A stretch of DNA of 64,000 nucleotides from Candidatus Villigracilis affinis (lineage in GTDB: Bacteria; Chloroflexota; Anaerolineae; Anaerolineales; Villigracilaceae): positions 62,001-126,000 of the forward strand of contig JADKEA010000001.1 of the NCBI GenBank assembly GCA_016718275.1. The letters run 5' to 3'. Positions 26,775 to 38,642 of the stretch are shown here, one piece after another (positions within the stretch are counted from its first letter, which is position 1; each line of letters opens with the position of its first letter). A model generated the notes under the pieces. It worked only from the letters and a program-made list of their open reading frames with translations. It was not told the origin of the DNA and searched no databases. The position numbers and the translations under genes were made by a program.

Positions 26775-26801
26775 CGCCTCTCACAATGAGAGGCGTTTTT
26801 A
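26775..26801 (+). terminator. SAM-controlled intrinsic terminator
   Basis: A perfect 9-bp stem (CGCCTCTCA-CAA-TGAGAGGCG) followed by TTTTT. Its left arm also pairs with the 3' strand of the aptamer's P1, as expected for an S-box expression platform. Confidence 0.92.
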
Positions 26802-26859
26802 TTATGTCGTTGAAAGGAAGGCGTTTTGCCTGACGAAGCAATGACACGGAGAATCTAAA

Positions 26860-27198
26860 ATGGAAATCGGCGAAACAATTTACGTCACCACCCGCGAGGA
26901 ATTCCGCGAATGGCTGGAAAAGAATCACAAGACCTGCAAAGAGATCTGGTTGATCCAGTACAAGAAATTCACCCAAAAGCCATCCATCCCATACGTGGAT
27001 GCGGTGGAGGAAGCGATTTGCTTTGGCTGGATCGACGGCTTCGAAAAAGGCATGGACGATCAACGCTATGCAAAACGCTTCTCGCCGCGCAGGCAGAAAT
27101 CCGTTTGGACAGATGCGAATATCGAGCGGGCGCGAAAAATGATGGAAGAAGGAAAAATGACCGCAGCCGGGCGAGTACTGTTACCAAAAGGAATCTAA
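26860..27198 (+). CDS. YdeI/OmdA-like protein, short form
   Basis: 112 residues. It matches the N-terminal part of YdeI/OmpD-associated proteins: the W-L-x-K-x-H region, EAVEEAICFGWIDGFEKGMD, RFSPRRQKSVWTDANIERA and EEGKMTAAGR. Family members usually go on for another 70-80 residues with a C-terminal helical segment, but here the frame ends with LLPKGI and the next gene starts two bases later. It is therefore a naturally short or truncated version. It is the first gene after the SAM riboswitch terminator. Its function is unknown; a role in bacteriocin or peptide tolerance has been proposed for relatives. Confidence 0.75.
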   Translation: MEIGETIYVTTREEFREWLEKNHKTCKEIWLIQYKKFTQKPSIPYVDAVEEAICFGWIDGFEKGMDDQRYAKRFSPRRQKSVWTDANIERARKMMEEGKMTAAGRVLLPKGI

Positions 27199-27200
27199 AT

Positions 27201-27632
27201 ATGCACGAAGATATTTTGAATATCCAGCAATTGATCGCTCGCTTTGCCAACAGCTTCGACATGAAAGATTGGGATGGATTGCAGGCCTGTTTCACCGAAT
27301 CACTTTACACCGATTACTCCGACCTGCGCGGCACGCCGCCCGAAACCATCTCAGCCAGTGAGTATGTAAGACTCCGCCGCGAGTCGCTTGACCACTTGAA
27401 ACTTCATCACCTGGTCGGGAATTACGAGGTTACCTTCCCCGATTTCGATGCCGCCGCCTGCCGCGCCTCAATGGTGGTTTGGAGAAGGTCCGAAACAGAG
27501 GAATTCACCACCCACTGCATGTATGATTTCCAGCTTGCAAGGCAATGGGGGGCATGGAAGATCAGCGGCATTACGCAAAAAGTCTTGTGGAGCGAGGGCG
27601 TCTCATCCATTCATAAAGGGGCCAAAGCCTAG
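27201..27632 (+). CDS. SnoaL/NTF2-like domain protein
   Basis: 143 residues from ATG 27201, with AAGGA upstream. The sequence fits the SnoaL-like cone fold: N-terminal helix with ILNIQQLIARFANSFDMKDWDGLQACFTE, then beta strands ending in RQWGAWKISGITQKVLWSEG. Members include isomerases, dehydratases and many proteins of unknown role. It is nearly continuous with the genes on both sides (2 bases each), so it belongs to a tight four-gene run. Confidence 0.75.
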   Translation: MHEDILNIQQLIARFANSFDMKDWDGLQACFTESLYTDYSDLRGTPPETISASEYVRLRRESLDHLKLHHLVGNYEVTFPDFDAAACRASMVVWRRSETEEFTTHCMYDFQLARQWGAWKISGITQKVLWSEGVSSIHKGAKA

Positions 27633-27634
27633 CC

Positions 27635-28570
27635 ATGTATCGAAAAGGCTGGCGATATTATCGCAACGTGACCCTGCTGTGGATATTGTTTTTCGTCGTT
27701 CTCATGATCGGCGGCTACGCGTTGGAACACCCGCTGTATTGGACCCTGGTACTGTTTATATGGGTGCTCCGTTCGGCTTTCGGGAATGCCTTTCAATTTG
27801 CGCATCCATCCCGAAGATTCAACTGGGACAGCAAATCCAACCTGGTGTTCAAGGAAGTCACTTTCAAATCGCGTGACGGACTGACCCTCTTCGGGCGATT
27901 CCATGCTGGCAGAAATCGCGCCGTTATTATCCTGATCCACGGGTTGGGAGGCGCAGGCACCGACATGCTGGTCCATGCTTCATTTCTTGTCAACGCAGGC
28001 TACGGCGTATTCATGATCGACCTGCGCGCTCATGGCAGCAGCGACGGCGACACATCCACCTACGGCCTGCGCGAAGCAGATGATGTTGCAGGCGCGGTGG
28101 ATTACCTGCTCAGCCGCGTGGATGTCAACGGGGCAAAGATCGGCGCGCTGGGGATTTCGCTCGGCGCACAAGCTGCCCTGCGCGGCGCGTTGAAAACAGA
28201 CAAGATCCGCGCACTTGTCCTCGATGGTCTAAGCCCTGCCCGATTATCCGACCATGGCGGCTCCCCCAGATCCATACAGCGCTGGCTCAACCTGCCTTTC
28301 AACTGGCTGTACTATCGGATGTATGAATACATGATCCGCGGCAGGGATGCGGGTGTTTTGGAGGTGATCGGAAGAATCGCGCCTCGCCCCATCCTGCTGA
28401 TTGCCAGCGGCTCGAAAGACATTTACTTCAGCCGATTATTTTACGAAGCAGCCAAAGACCCCCGCGAACGATGGGAAATCCACGACGGGCTTCACGGTGT
28501 GGCGCTTGCTGGCAACCCGCAGGAATATATTGATCGCGTGGTCGGCTTTTTCAACCGAACCCTGCCATGA
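27635..28570 (+). CDS. Membrane-anchored alpha/beta hydrolase
   Basis: 311 residues. Two N-terminal hydrophobic segments (about 12-50) anchor it. The hydrolase domain has the oxyanion motif LIHGLGGAGTD (about 91-101), the nucleophile elbow GISLGAQAA with Ser near 173, a late Asp in ASGSKDIYF and the His in DGLHGVAL. The family includes serine esterases and lipases. Its stop overlaps the next start by four bases (ATGA at 28567). The substrate is unknown. Confidence 0.82.
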   Translation: MYRKGWRYYRNVTLLWILFFVVLMIGGYALEHPLYWTLVLFIWVLRSAFGNAFQFAHPSRRFNWDSKSNLVFKEVTFKSRDGLTLFGRFHAGRNRAVIILIHGLGGAGTDMLVHASFLVNAGYGVFMIDLRAHGSSDGDTSTYGLREADDVAGAVDYLLSRVDVNGAKIGALGISLGAQAALRGALKTDKIRALVLDGLSPARLSDHGGSPRSIQRWLNLPFNWLYYRMYEYMIRGRDAGVLEVIGRIAPRPILLIASGSKDIYFSRLFYEAAKDPRERWEIHDGLHGVALAGNPQEYIDRVVGFFNRTLP

Positions 28571-28983
28571 CCTGCCCCGAATGCGGCGCAGCGGACTGCG
28601 AATCCCGTTTTCATGAGTTCCTTGCCCTGGAATTCACAGATGCTGGCTACAGCATCGTCCATCACTTGACAGTCACTGCGTACGTGCTTCAGCACTCCAG
28701 CAGGTTGACTCGCGAAGGCTGGCTGCACGAGCGCGGATTACTACATGAATTCCTCGTGGAAAATAAGCCGCCTGCCTTCATTAGGAAACAGAACAAAGAT
28801 TTGGTTGATAGTGGCAAGCGCACCTTCAAGATCAATTCAAGGGATGGTTTACCTGTTATAAATAAATCCACGTGGACGAAGACGATTCTCAATGTCCGCG
28901 CCGAGAATGCGGAAGTTTATTGCGCGGATGTGTCCACGTGGGCGAAGGCTGTGTTAGAAGATGCAGAAAGATTGGACGTCTGA
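28567..28983 (+). CDS. DUF5946-like small zinc protein
   Basis: 138 residues. It begins CPECGAADCESRFHEFLALEFTDAGYSIVHHLTVTAYVLQHSSR, a pattern of paired Cys and His that I associate with the DUF5946 family, whose role is not known. The Cys and the two adjacent His suggest a metal site. It overlaps the hydrolase gene by four bases and so is translationally coupled to it. Confidence 0.6.
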   Translation: MTCPECGAADCESRFHEFLALEFTDAGYSIVHHLTVTAYVLQHSSRLTREGWLHERGLLHEFLVENKPPAFIRKQNKDLVDSGKRTFKINSRDGLPVINKSTWTKTILNVRAENAEVYCADVSTWAKAVLEDAERLDV

Positions 28984-29007
28984 AATTAAGTTTTGGAGAA
29001 ACTAAAC

Positions 29008-29445
29008 TTGCAAACAAGAAATATTTCAGTTGCCATTTCAAAAAGACCATTTGATGTTTCAAGTATCAAAATTGAAGCACCTTATGTCTGTTTAGTGTAT
29101 TCAAACCAAGAGAATACAGGCGACAGTGAAATGGAAGCGATAGCCAATTGGATAATTTCATCTGGATGTCGTTACGCAGTTTGTGCTGGAATTGACTGTT
29201 CTGAATGGCATGATGCAATAGATACTGCATACATAATGAGCGACCCCAATTATTCTCCCCCAGACTCTCGGTTCATTATGACCTCGTGGCAAACAGAAGA
29301 ATCTATAGAAGACATCGTTTGGTATTGGTTAGAGTTGACCAATTATGATGATAATATATTTGAAAATTATCTTCTCTTAATTATAGGTGAGACAGAAGAT
29401 ATTGAAACAAAAATCATGAACGCAGTAAATGAAATTCGTTTGTAA
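29008..29445 (+). CDS. Hypothetical protein with YAVCAGxDCxxWHD motif
   Basis: About 145 residues. TTG 29008 is preferred because GGAGA lies nine bases upstream; no ATG start exists before the conserved part. The core contains RYAVCAGIDCSEWHDAIDTAYI and IMTSWQTEESIEDIVWYWL. I have a faint memory of small bacterial proteins with this pattern but no assigned function. It is clearly more AT-rich than its neighbours, which suggests transfer. It sits directly upstream of metH. Confidence 0.55.
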   Translation: MQTRNISVAISKRPFDVSSIKIEAPYVCLVYSNQENTGDSEMEAIANWIISSGCRYAVCAGIDCSEWHDAIDTAYIMSDPNYSPPDSRFIMTSWQTEESIEDIVWYWLELTNYDDNIFENYLLLIIGETEDIETKIMNAVNEIRL

Positions 29446-29474
29446 TTGAAAACAAGCATTATTTAGGAGATTTA

Positions 29475-32400
29475 ATGACCAATCGCAAATACACCAACCG
29501 CCGTTACCTTGACGCCCTCGAAAAGAAAGTCCTTGTCTTCGATGGCGCAATGGGAACGAGCCTGCAACTGCAAAACCTGACTGCCGAACATTTTGGCGGC
29601 GAACAATACAATGGATGTAACGACTATCTCGTCATCTCATATCCCGAAGCCGTGGAAAAAGTCCATCGCTCCTTCCTCGAAGTCGGCGTGGATGTACTCG
29701 AAACGGATACCTTCCGCTCGAACCGCCTGACGATGGCGGAATATAAATTACAAGACCGCATCATCGAGATCAATGTCGCTGCCGCAAGTCTCGCGCGCAA
29801 AGTCGCAGATGAATTCGCCGCGAAGACAGGTCAGCCGCGTTTCGTCGCTGGCTCCATCGGGCCTTCGGGCAAACTTCCATCTACGAATGATCCTGAACTT
29901 TCAAATGTCAAATACGATGAACTCATCGATACCTTCCGCGAACAAGCCGTCGGATTAATTCAAGGCGGCGTGGATCTTCTGCTTATCGAAACCTCGCAAG
30001 ATATTCTCGAAGTCAAAGCCGCCATTACTGGCATTCACAATGCTTTCGCTGAGACTCAGCAATATTTGCCGATCCAGGCTCAGGTCACGCTTGATACGAC
30101 AGGCCGTATGCTGCTCGGCACCGATATCAACGCATCCCTCACCATCCTCGAAGGCATGGGCATCGACGTCATCGGCCTCAATTGTTCCACTGGCCCCGAA
30201 CACATGCGCGAGCCCATTCGCTTCCTCGGCGAAAATTCCACGCTGCCCGTTTCGTGCATTCCAAATGCGGGCCTTCCATTGAACGTGGATGGTCAAGCCG
30301 TGTATCCGCTTGAGCCTGAACCATTTGCGAATGACTTGTATGAATTCGTAACCAAGCACAACATTTCAGTCGTAGGTGGATGCTGCGGCACGACGCCTGA
30401 ACATCTTAAGCTGCTGATTCAAAAACTGGATGCTCATCCACATCCCAAGCGACCGCTTCACTCTACGCCTCAGCTTGCCTCTGCCATGTCAGCAATTTCC
30501 ATGCGACAGGAACCCGCCCCCACCTTGCTTGGTGAGCGTTGCAACGCGCAAGGTTCACGCAAGTTCAAGCGCCTCCTGCTCGAAGAAGACTACGATGGCA
30601 TTCTCGATATCGCCCGTGAACAGGTCGCTGGCGGCGCGCACGCCCTGGATATTTCCGTGGCTGTCACCGAACGCGCGGACGAAGGCGAGCAAATGCGCAA
30701 GGTCATCAAGAAATTGCAAATGGGTGTGGACGTCCCACTCGTGATCGACACCACCGAAGTGGATGTGCTTGAGATCGCATTGCAAACTGCGCCTGGACGT
30801 TGTCTCATCAACTCCACGCATCTTGAATCTGGCCGCGAAAAAGCCGATAAGATTTTCGGCCTCGCCAAAAAATATAACGCTGCTGTCATCTGTCTCACCA
30901 TTGACGAAAATGGCATGGCAAAGACCGCACAGCGCAAACTCGAAGTAGCGCAGCGCATTTACGATATCGCCGTCAATGACCACGGACTCAAACCCGAAGA
31001 TTTGGTCTTCGATGATCTCACCTTCACTCTTGCCACTGGTGATGTTGAATTTGTTGATTCCGCAAAAGAAACCATCGAAGGCATTCGCCTCATCAAACAG
31101 AATCTACCTGGCGTGATGACCTCGCTCGGTGTGAGCAATTTCTCCTTTGGTCTCGCCCCACAAGCCCGCCCGCCCTTGAATTCCGTCATGCTCTATTACT
31201 GCGTACAAGCTGGCTTGGACATGGCCATCGTCAACGCCGCGCATGTGATGCCTTACGCTGAGATCGGCACCGAAGAACGCAATCTGTGCGAAGATTTAAT
31301 TTTCAATCGCCGTGAAGATGCTTTGCAGCGTTTCATCGAGCATTTTGAAACCGTCACGGTTTCAACCGAGTCCGTTGTTGCTGATCCCACAGCAGGCATG
31401 ACCCCTGAACAACGTCTGCACTGGAAAATTTTGCATCGCGTCAAGGAAGGCGTCGAAGCAGATATTGATGAGATCATCAACCGCGAACCAACTGGCGGGC
31501 GTTCTGCTCGCCATGAAGTCGCTGTCCACACCCTTAACACCGTGCTCCTCCCCGCCATGAAAGAAGTGGGGGACAAATTCGGCGCGGGTGAATTGATCCT
31601 GCCCTTCGTGCTGCAATCAGCTGAAACGATGAAAAAGACCGTTTCCCATCTTGAGAATTATCTCGAAAAAGTGGAAGGCGTCACCAAGGGAACCGTTGTC
31701 ATTGCCACAGTCTATGGCGATGTGCATGACATTGGCAAGAACCTCGTCAAGACCATTCTCGCCAACAACGGCTACACCGTGGTTGACCTTGGCAAGCAAG
31801 TCCCTGCCGAAACGATCATCACAAGAGCCGTGGAAGAAAACGCCACCGCGATCGGCCTGTCTGCCTTGCTGGTATCCACCTCCAAGCAGATGCCGCTCAT
31901 CGTCAACGAAATGCACCGCCGCGGACATAAGATCCCGATCCTCATTGGCGGCGCGGCCATCAACCGCCGCTTCGGCCGCCGCATCCTCTTTGCGGAGGAT
32001 GGCAACGCTTACGAGCCTGGTGTCTTCTATTGTAAGGATGCCTTTGAAGGCCTCGACACAATGGACTCGTTGATCGACCCCAAGCGCAAACCAGCCATGC
32101 TCGAACAACTCCGCAAAGATGCGGACATGGAAATGAACCGCGCTTCGCAGACTCCCGAACATCGCAAGACCGAAGGCACACGCTCGAACATTGTCCCTGC
32201 ACCGATCCCATTGCCCGCCAAGTTGGGTCAACGCATCGTAAAAGACATGCCGTTGGAAATGGTTCTCAAACATCTCAACATCAATGAGTTGTATCGTCTC
32301 TCCTGGGGTGCGAAGAACACCCACGGCGCGGAATGGGAAAAGATGAAGAAAGACTTCGATGCCCGCCTCGCAAAGATGACCAAGGAAGCGCTCAAGGACG

Positions 32401-32986
32401 GCTGGCTCAAACCGCAGGCAGTCTACGGGTATTTCCCTGTCAGGCCGATGGTGATGACCTGATCATTTACGAAACTGCTGAGAACAAAAAAGAGATCATG
32501 CGCTTCCACTTCCCGCGCCAGCCCTACGATGATCATCTCGCGCTTTCAGATTACTACGCCACCGTTGAGTCAGGTCAAATGGATGTGGTTGCTTTGCAAG
32601 TCGTTACCGTTGGCCTCGAAGCCACCGAAAAATTTGAGAAGATGCAAGCTGCCAATGACTACACCGAAGCCTACTTCACCCACGGCCTCGCCGTCCAAAC
32701 TGCCGAAGCGACAGCGAACTACCTGCACGAACACATCCGCCGCGAGTTAGGTCTGAGCGAAGATCAGGGCAAGCGCTATTCATGGGGCTATCCCGCCATC
32801 CCTGAATTGGAAGATCACTTCAAGGTCTTCCAGCTATTGCCTGGCGCAGAGACTGAGCTTGGCATGAGTCTCGCCACTTCGGGTCAACTCGTCCCCGAAC
32901 AATCCACTGCCGCGATCATTGTCCACCACAAGGATGCAAAGTACTACAGTGTCGGTGAAAGTCGCGTTGAACAACTAATGAAGTAA
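29475..32986 (+). CDS. metH: Cobalamin-dependent methionine synthase, frameshifted before activation domain
   Basis: About 1,170 residues across two frames. Domains in order: homocysteine binding (1-325; zinc Cys in GLNCSTGP and GGCCGTTP), pterin binding for methyl-tetrahydrofolate (about 350-640), cap and B12 domains (660-900; DVHDIGKN near 749 with His751 as cobalt ligand; IGGAAINRRF), and the AdoMet activation domain (about 980 on; RFHFPRQPYDD, AEATANYLHEHIRRELG, RYSWGYPAIPELEDH). The first frame ends at 32462 after VYGYFPVRPMVMT. The activation domain continues in another frame from YFPCQADGDD. Restoring one C in the CCC at 32435-32437 would rejoin them, so an assembly indel is likely. 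AGGAG precedes ATG 29475. No cobalamin or SAM riboswitch is directly upstream. Confidence 0.93.
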
Positions 32987-32991
32987 AGTCT

Positions 32992-33034
32992 AAACAGGCA
33001 CACAGGCTCTGACATAGAGCCTGTGTGCCTGTTT
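32992..33034 (+). terminator. Long hairpin after metH
   Basis: AAACAGGCACACAGGCTC (32992-33009) pairs perfectly with its complement at 33017-33034 across a 7-nt loop. The T-run is short (GTTTCC), so it may be a weak terminator or a REP-like hairpin. Confidence 0.6.
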
Positions 33035-33098
33035 CCATGCATCCTTTTTATAAACCTGCATGATAAACTTACATCCAGTAAATAAACTGGAATACACA

Positions 33099-34478
33099 AT
33101 GAAACATTCCCTGCAAACTGCATTCAAATCATGGATCGGACTTACTCTGCTGGTCATCGCCAGCGTGATCGCCATTTATCTCAGAAATGGGACGGAAGGT
33201 CTTAATCTCTTTATCCAGCAATGGCCCCTTTCCAACCTGGTGGTGACCTTGGAAGCGACCGTCTACACCTGGTTCTGTGCGGGTGCGATCCTCTACATGC
33301 TGGCAAATGACAAGGTCAACGCGGGCAATGTATTTTTTGTGGCGGGATTTTTCATCGTCATTCTGCTTTATTTGAACATCCTGCGCGAGCGTTTCCGCTA
33401 CGGCGACTATCAGTATTATCTCGAAGCTGCCACAGCTCTGATGAACAACCAACCTCTTCCAGACACCTATCTTTACCTCCCGCTTTGGGCCACCATTCTG
33501 CAATACATCGTCCCGCTCGGTGACCAGGGTATGCTGGCGATTTTGTGGACGGTCAACATCATCATGCTGGGACTATTCTACATATTGCTCGTACGCGTCC
33601 TTGAACAATATGGTTACTCCAACCGTTTCGCCGTGACCGTCACCGTCCTGTTCATGCTGGTCAACACGCCTCTGCACAGAAGCCTCGGCTATGTGCAGGT
33701 AAACCTGATCACGTTGGTTCTGGTGATGGCGGGCATGCTGCTCTTCCGCAAAAACGACTTTGCCTCGGCGCTGATGCTGGCGCTTGCCGTTCATCTAAAA
33801 ACATCCCCCGCCGCATTGGTACTGGCCTTTTTGCTCGAACGTAATTGGAAATGGATCGCATGGTTCGCCTTGACCTTCATCCTTATCGCGCTCATCCCTG
33901 TGGCGCTTGAAGGCGTCGGCCCATACTTCGATTACCTCACCAACATCGGCATTCTCACCCGCATCACAGACACGAACTTCCACGACACTTCATTCGATTC
34001 TTTCTTCCGCTTTTTCAACCCGTTCCTCGGGATCGGGATCGAAACCACCCGCCTCATCACGATGGCAATCAAAGGTTTGCTTGGCATTGCGACTCTTTAC
34101 GTAATGGCGCAAAACGTCCGCGGCCATGCTTTTGTAGATGAAAAAGCCGCCAGCCCGATTTTGCTCAACGCCATCCCATCCCTGTTCATCGTCATGACTC
34201 TCACCTCACCCATCGTGTGGGACCATCACGGCATCTTCACAACCCTGTCATTTTTGCTGCTGCTCAAGTGCATCTCCTCCCCCGCCGCATGGACCTGGTT
34301 CGGCTTCGCCTATTTTCTTGAATTCATCCTGCCATCCTTCGACTTCTTCCCCTGGTCGTTTGGCCGCCTCATCGCACCCATCATCGCTCTCGTGTTGATG
34401 TGGCTTGTTTCAAGCAAACGCGCAGAGTCGCGTTTCTTCGGTGCGGCCAATGCATGGTTTGAAAGATTGCCGATCTAA
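33099..34478 (+). CDS. Polytopic glycosyltransferase, GT87/DUF2029-like
   Basis: About 459 residues from ATG 33099; ATG 33060 is an alternative. Roughly a dozen membrane helices are seen, with the loop FRYGDYQYYLEAATALMNNQPLP after the third and YLPLWATILQYIVPLG following, the arrangement of GT87 alpha-mannosyltransferase-like proteins. These use polyprenol-linked sugars on the outer membrane face. It is six bases upstream of the next membrane glycosyltransferase, so they form an operon. Donor and acceptor are unknown. Confidence 0.72.
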   Translation: MKHSLQTAFKSWIGLTLLVIASVIAIYLRNGTEGLNLFIQQWPLSNLVVTLEATVYTWFCAGAILYMLANDKVNAGNVFFVAGFFIVILLYLNILRERFRYGDYQYYLEAATALMNNQPLPDTYLYLPLWATILQYIVPLGDQGMLAILWTVNIIMLGLFYILLVRVLEQYGYSNRFAVTVTVLFMLVNTPLHRSLGYVQVNLITLVLVMAGMLLFRKNDFASALMLALAVHLKTSPAALVLAFLLERNWKWIAWFALTFILIALIPVALEGVGPYFDYLTNIGILTRITDTNFHDTSFDSFFRFFNPFLGIGIETTRLITMAIKGLLGIATLYVMAQNVRGHAFVDEKAASPILLNAIPSLFIVMTLTSPIVWDHHGIFTTLSFLLLLKCISSPAAWTWFGFAYFLEFILPSFDFFPWSFGRLIAPIIALVLMWLVSSKRAESRFFGAANAWFERLPI

Positions 34479-34483
34479 CCTTC

Positions 34484-36214
<1,731 letters not shown>

Positions 36215-36254
36215 CGCGATATGATTCGCATTACAAACAATCGAAAGAGAAAAC

Positions 36255-38099
36255 ATGAACTTCTTAGAATCAATTTCACAAAATACTTTACTCGCCGATG
36301 GCGCCATGGGCACCATGCTGCACACGCGCGGCGTTAACTTTGACAAATGCTTCGACGAGTTAAATCTCACCAAGCCCGCCGCCGTGGCCGATATTCACCG
36401 CGAATATATCGAAGCGGGTGCGCAGCTTATTATCACGAACACCTTCGGCGCAAATCGATTCAAGCTCGGCAAGCATGGACTCGCCAGTGAGGTGACTGCG
36501 ATCAACCGCGCAGGTGTGGAGCTTGCCAAAAAGATCATCGCCGCATCATTCAAGGACATCTTGATCGCTGGAGACATTGGTCCGCTTGGGGTACGCATCG
36601 CGCCGTATGGGCGTGTGAAGCCCGAAGAGGCGCGCGCCGCATTCGCCGAGCAGGTAAAGGCGCTGGCCGAAGCAGGCGCAGACTTGATCGCGATCGAAAC
36701 GATGAGCGACCTATATGAAATTCAGGAAGCCATCAAAGCCGCAAAACAAACCTGTGACCTGCCTGTCGTGGCTTCGGTGACCTTCACCCGCGATGACCTT
36801 ACCGTGCTCGGCGATGACCCGATGAAGGTGGCGCGCAAAGTGAAAGAGGCAGGCGCAGATGTGATCGGCGTGAATTGTTCAGGCGGACCTTCGCAACTGC
36901 TGCGGATTCTCAAGCAAATGAAACACGCCGTGCCTGATGGCAAATTCTGGGTGAAGCCGAATGCAGGCTGGCCCGAGCAGGTCGGCGGAAGAATTATGTA
37001 CCCCGCCGATGCCGATTACTTTGGCGATTACGCGCTGGCTTTCCGTGAGGCGGGTGCAAACATCGTCGGCGGGTGCTGCGGCACAACTCCGCAACACATC
37101 TCCGCGATGAAGAAGGCCTTTGAAACCGCCCCCGCCTTCGTCATGGATTCCGTGACGATCGTGGATGAAGATGAAATCACAGAAGAACCCGCCGATCAGC
37201 CGACCGAATTGGCGCAAAAACTTTCCGCTGGAAAATTTTCGATCTGCGTTGAAATGGATCCCCCGCGCGGACTCTCGACCCACAAATTGCTGGCTGGCGC
37301 ATCCCTGCTTTACGATGCAGGCGCAGATGTGATCAACGTGGCCGATTCACCGATGGCACGCATGCGCATGTCGGCATGGGCCGTGTGCGACCTCGTCCAG
37401 CGCCAAATCGGCGTGGAGACAACCCTGCACTTCCCCACCCGCGGACGCAACCTCTTGCGCGTACAAGGCGATTTGCTCGCCTCGCATGCGATTGGATTGC
37501 GAAATATATTCGTCGTGATGGGCGACCCGACCTCCATCGGTGATTACCCCGAAGCGACCGACAACTACGATCTCGTCCCCTCGGGCCTGATCAAACTCAT
37601 CAAGCAGGGATTCAACATGGGCGTGGATCACTCCGGCACCAGCATCGGCCAGCCGACGAATTTCTTCGTGGGCGCAGCGCTGAACCTGTGCCCGCAGGAT
37701 GTGGATAACGAGATCAAGAATTTGCACCGCAAAGTAAAAGCAGGCGCGGATTTCTTCCTCACCCAGCCGATCTACCGCGCCGATGACGGGCCGAAGTTGA
37801 TTCAGGCGTACGAAGCCAAACACGGCAAATTACAGCAGCCAATTCTGGCGGGGATTCTGCCGTTGGTCAGCGCGAAGCATGCCAATTTCCTGCACAACGA
37901 AGTGCCAGGTATTTTCATCCCCGAAGAAGCGCGGAAGAAGATCGAATCCGCAGGCGACGCCGAGCGCGGAGTCAAGGTCGGGGTGGAGTTGGCTGTCGAA
38001 TTGATCGAGCAGATCAAGGGTTGGGCGAAAGGCATTTACATCATGCCGCAATTCCATCGCTACGACATGGTCGCGGAGATCATCGAAAAGATTCGCTAA
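36255..38099 (+). CDS. Homocysteine S-methyltransferase fused to methylenetetrahydrofolate reductase
   Basis: 614 residues. Residues 1-300 are a zinc-dependent homocysteine methyltransferase domain (LADGAMGTMLHTRG, GVNCSGGPSQ, GGCCGTTPQH). Residues 325-614 are an FAD-dependent MetF-type reductase (FSICVEMDPPRG, RNIFVVMGDPTSIGDYP, FFLTQPIY, GILPLVSAKHANFLHNEVPGI). The layout matches Bacillus subtilis YitJ. It supplies 5-methyl-tetrahydrofolate, and perhaps methyl transfer to homocysteine, so it complements metH 3 kb upstream. The glycosyltransferases between the two break up an otherwise methionine-centred block. No riboswitch precedes it. Confidence 0.93.
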   Translation: MNFLESISQNTLLADGAMGTMLHTRGVNFDKCFDELNLTKPAAVADIHREYIEAGAQLIITNTFGANRFKLGKHGLASEVTAINRAGVELAKKIIAASFKDILIAGDIGPLGVRIAPYGRVKPEEARAAFAEQVKALAEAGADLIAIETMSDLYEIQEAIKAAKQTCDLPVVASVTFTRDDLTVLGDDPMKVARKVKEAGADVIGVNCSGGPSQLLRILKQMKHAVPDGKFWVKPNAGWPEQVGGRIMYPADADYFGDYALAFREAGANIVGGCCGTTPQHISAMKKAFETAPAFVMDSVTIVDEDEITEEPADQPTELAQKLSAGKFSICVEMDPPRGLSTHKLLAGASLLYDAGADVINVADSPMARMRMSAWAVCDLVQRQIGVETTLHFPTRGRNLLRVQGDLLASHAIGLRNIFVVMGDPTSIGDYPEATDNYDLVPSGLIKLIKQGFNMGVDHSGTSIGQPTNFFVGAALNLCPQDVDNEIKNLHRKVKAGADFFLTQPIYRADDGPKLIQAYEAKHGKLQQPILAGILPLVSAKHANFLHNEVPGIFIPEEARKKIESAGDAERGVKVGVELAVELIEQIKGWAKGIYIMPQFHRYDMVAEIIEKIR

Positions 38100-38114
38100 A
38101 GAATTCGAACATTT

Positions 38115-38161
38115 TGCCGCGAATTTTTATAAATTCGTAAAAATCCGCGTAATTTGCGGCA
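38115..38161. repeat. Intergenic inverted repeat
   Basis: TGCCGCGAATT (38115-38125) faces AATTTGCGGCA (38151-38161), one mismatch, with a further inner AAATTCG/CGAATTT pairing. It lies after the MTHFR fusion and resembles other junction repeats in the window. Confidence 0.5.
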
Positions 38162-38216
38162 GAGATTTTTCAGGTTTTAGAACAATCCAAATCACTATTT
38201 TTCAGGCACATCTTTT

Positions 38217-38642
38217 ATGTGGAAAAAGATTCTTCAAAAAACAATTCTGGTGATCCTCGTTTTGCTGGGCATAAAAACGGGGGTTCAGGGATTCATCTCC
38301 ACCATCAACATGGCCAGCCCTGACAATGCAGTTTCGAATTGGGATGAGCGCGTTTCGGCTGTAACTGAGGCCCTCCCTTTCAAGCGCGGATTCGTGGGCT
38401 ACATCTCAGACATTGACATTCCCGATATTGCCTACGACAGGCAGAACCTCGTGGGCGAATTCACCCTCACGCAGTTCGCCATCGCGCCCATTGTTTTGAT
38501 TCAGGGGTCAGACCAACAGGAATGGAATATCCTCAGCCTTACGCCGCAAGCGTACGAAAAATGGAGCGCGGAAAAAGGGACTGATTATGAAGTCATCAAA
38601 TTCGGCGGGAAATTCTATCTGGCCCACAAGGGGTCTCCATGA
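38217..38642 (+). CDS. Small secreted or membrane-anchored hypothetical protein
   Basis: 141 residues with a single N-terminal hydrophobic helix (about 6-28) and no lipobox, so it is an anchored extracytoplasmic protein. The outer part contains GFVGYISDIDIPDIAYDRQN and FTLTQFAIAPIVLIQGS. I do not recognise a family, but similar small proteins paired with large membrane glycosyltransferases are common in these genomes. Its stop overlaps the glycosyltransferase start (ATGA at 38639), so the two are coupled. Confidence 0.65.
   Translation: MWKKILQKTILVILVLLGIKTGVQGFISTINMASPDNAVSNWDERVSAVTEALPFKRGFVGYISDIDIPDIAYDRQNLVGEFTLTQFAIAPIVLIQGSDQQEWNILSLTPQAYEKWSAEKGTDYEVIKFGGKFYLAHKGSP

Noticed and set aside
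29446..29474. Riboswitch directly upstream of metH
   Set aside because: The spacer is only about 29 bases and holds just a ribosome site; there is no room for a SAM or cobalamin aptamer.
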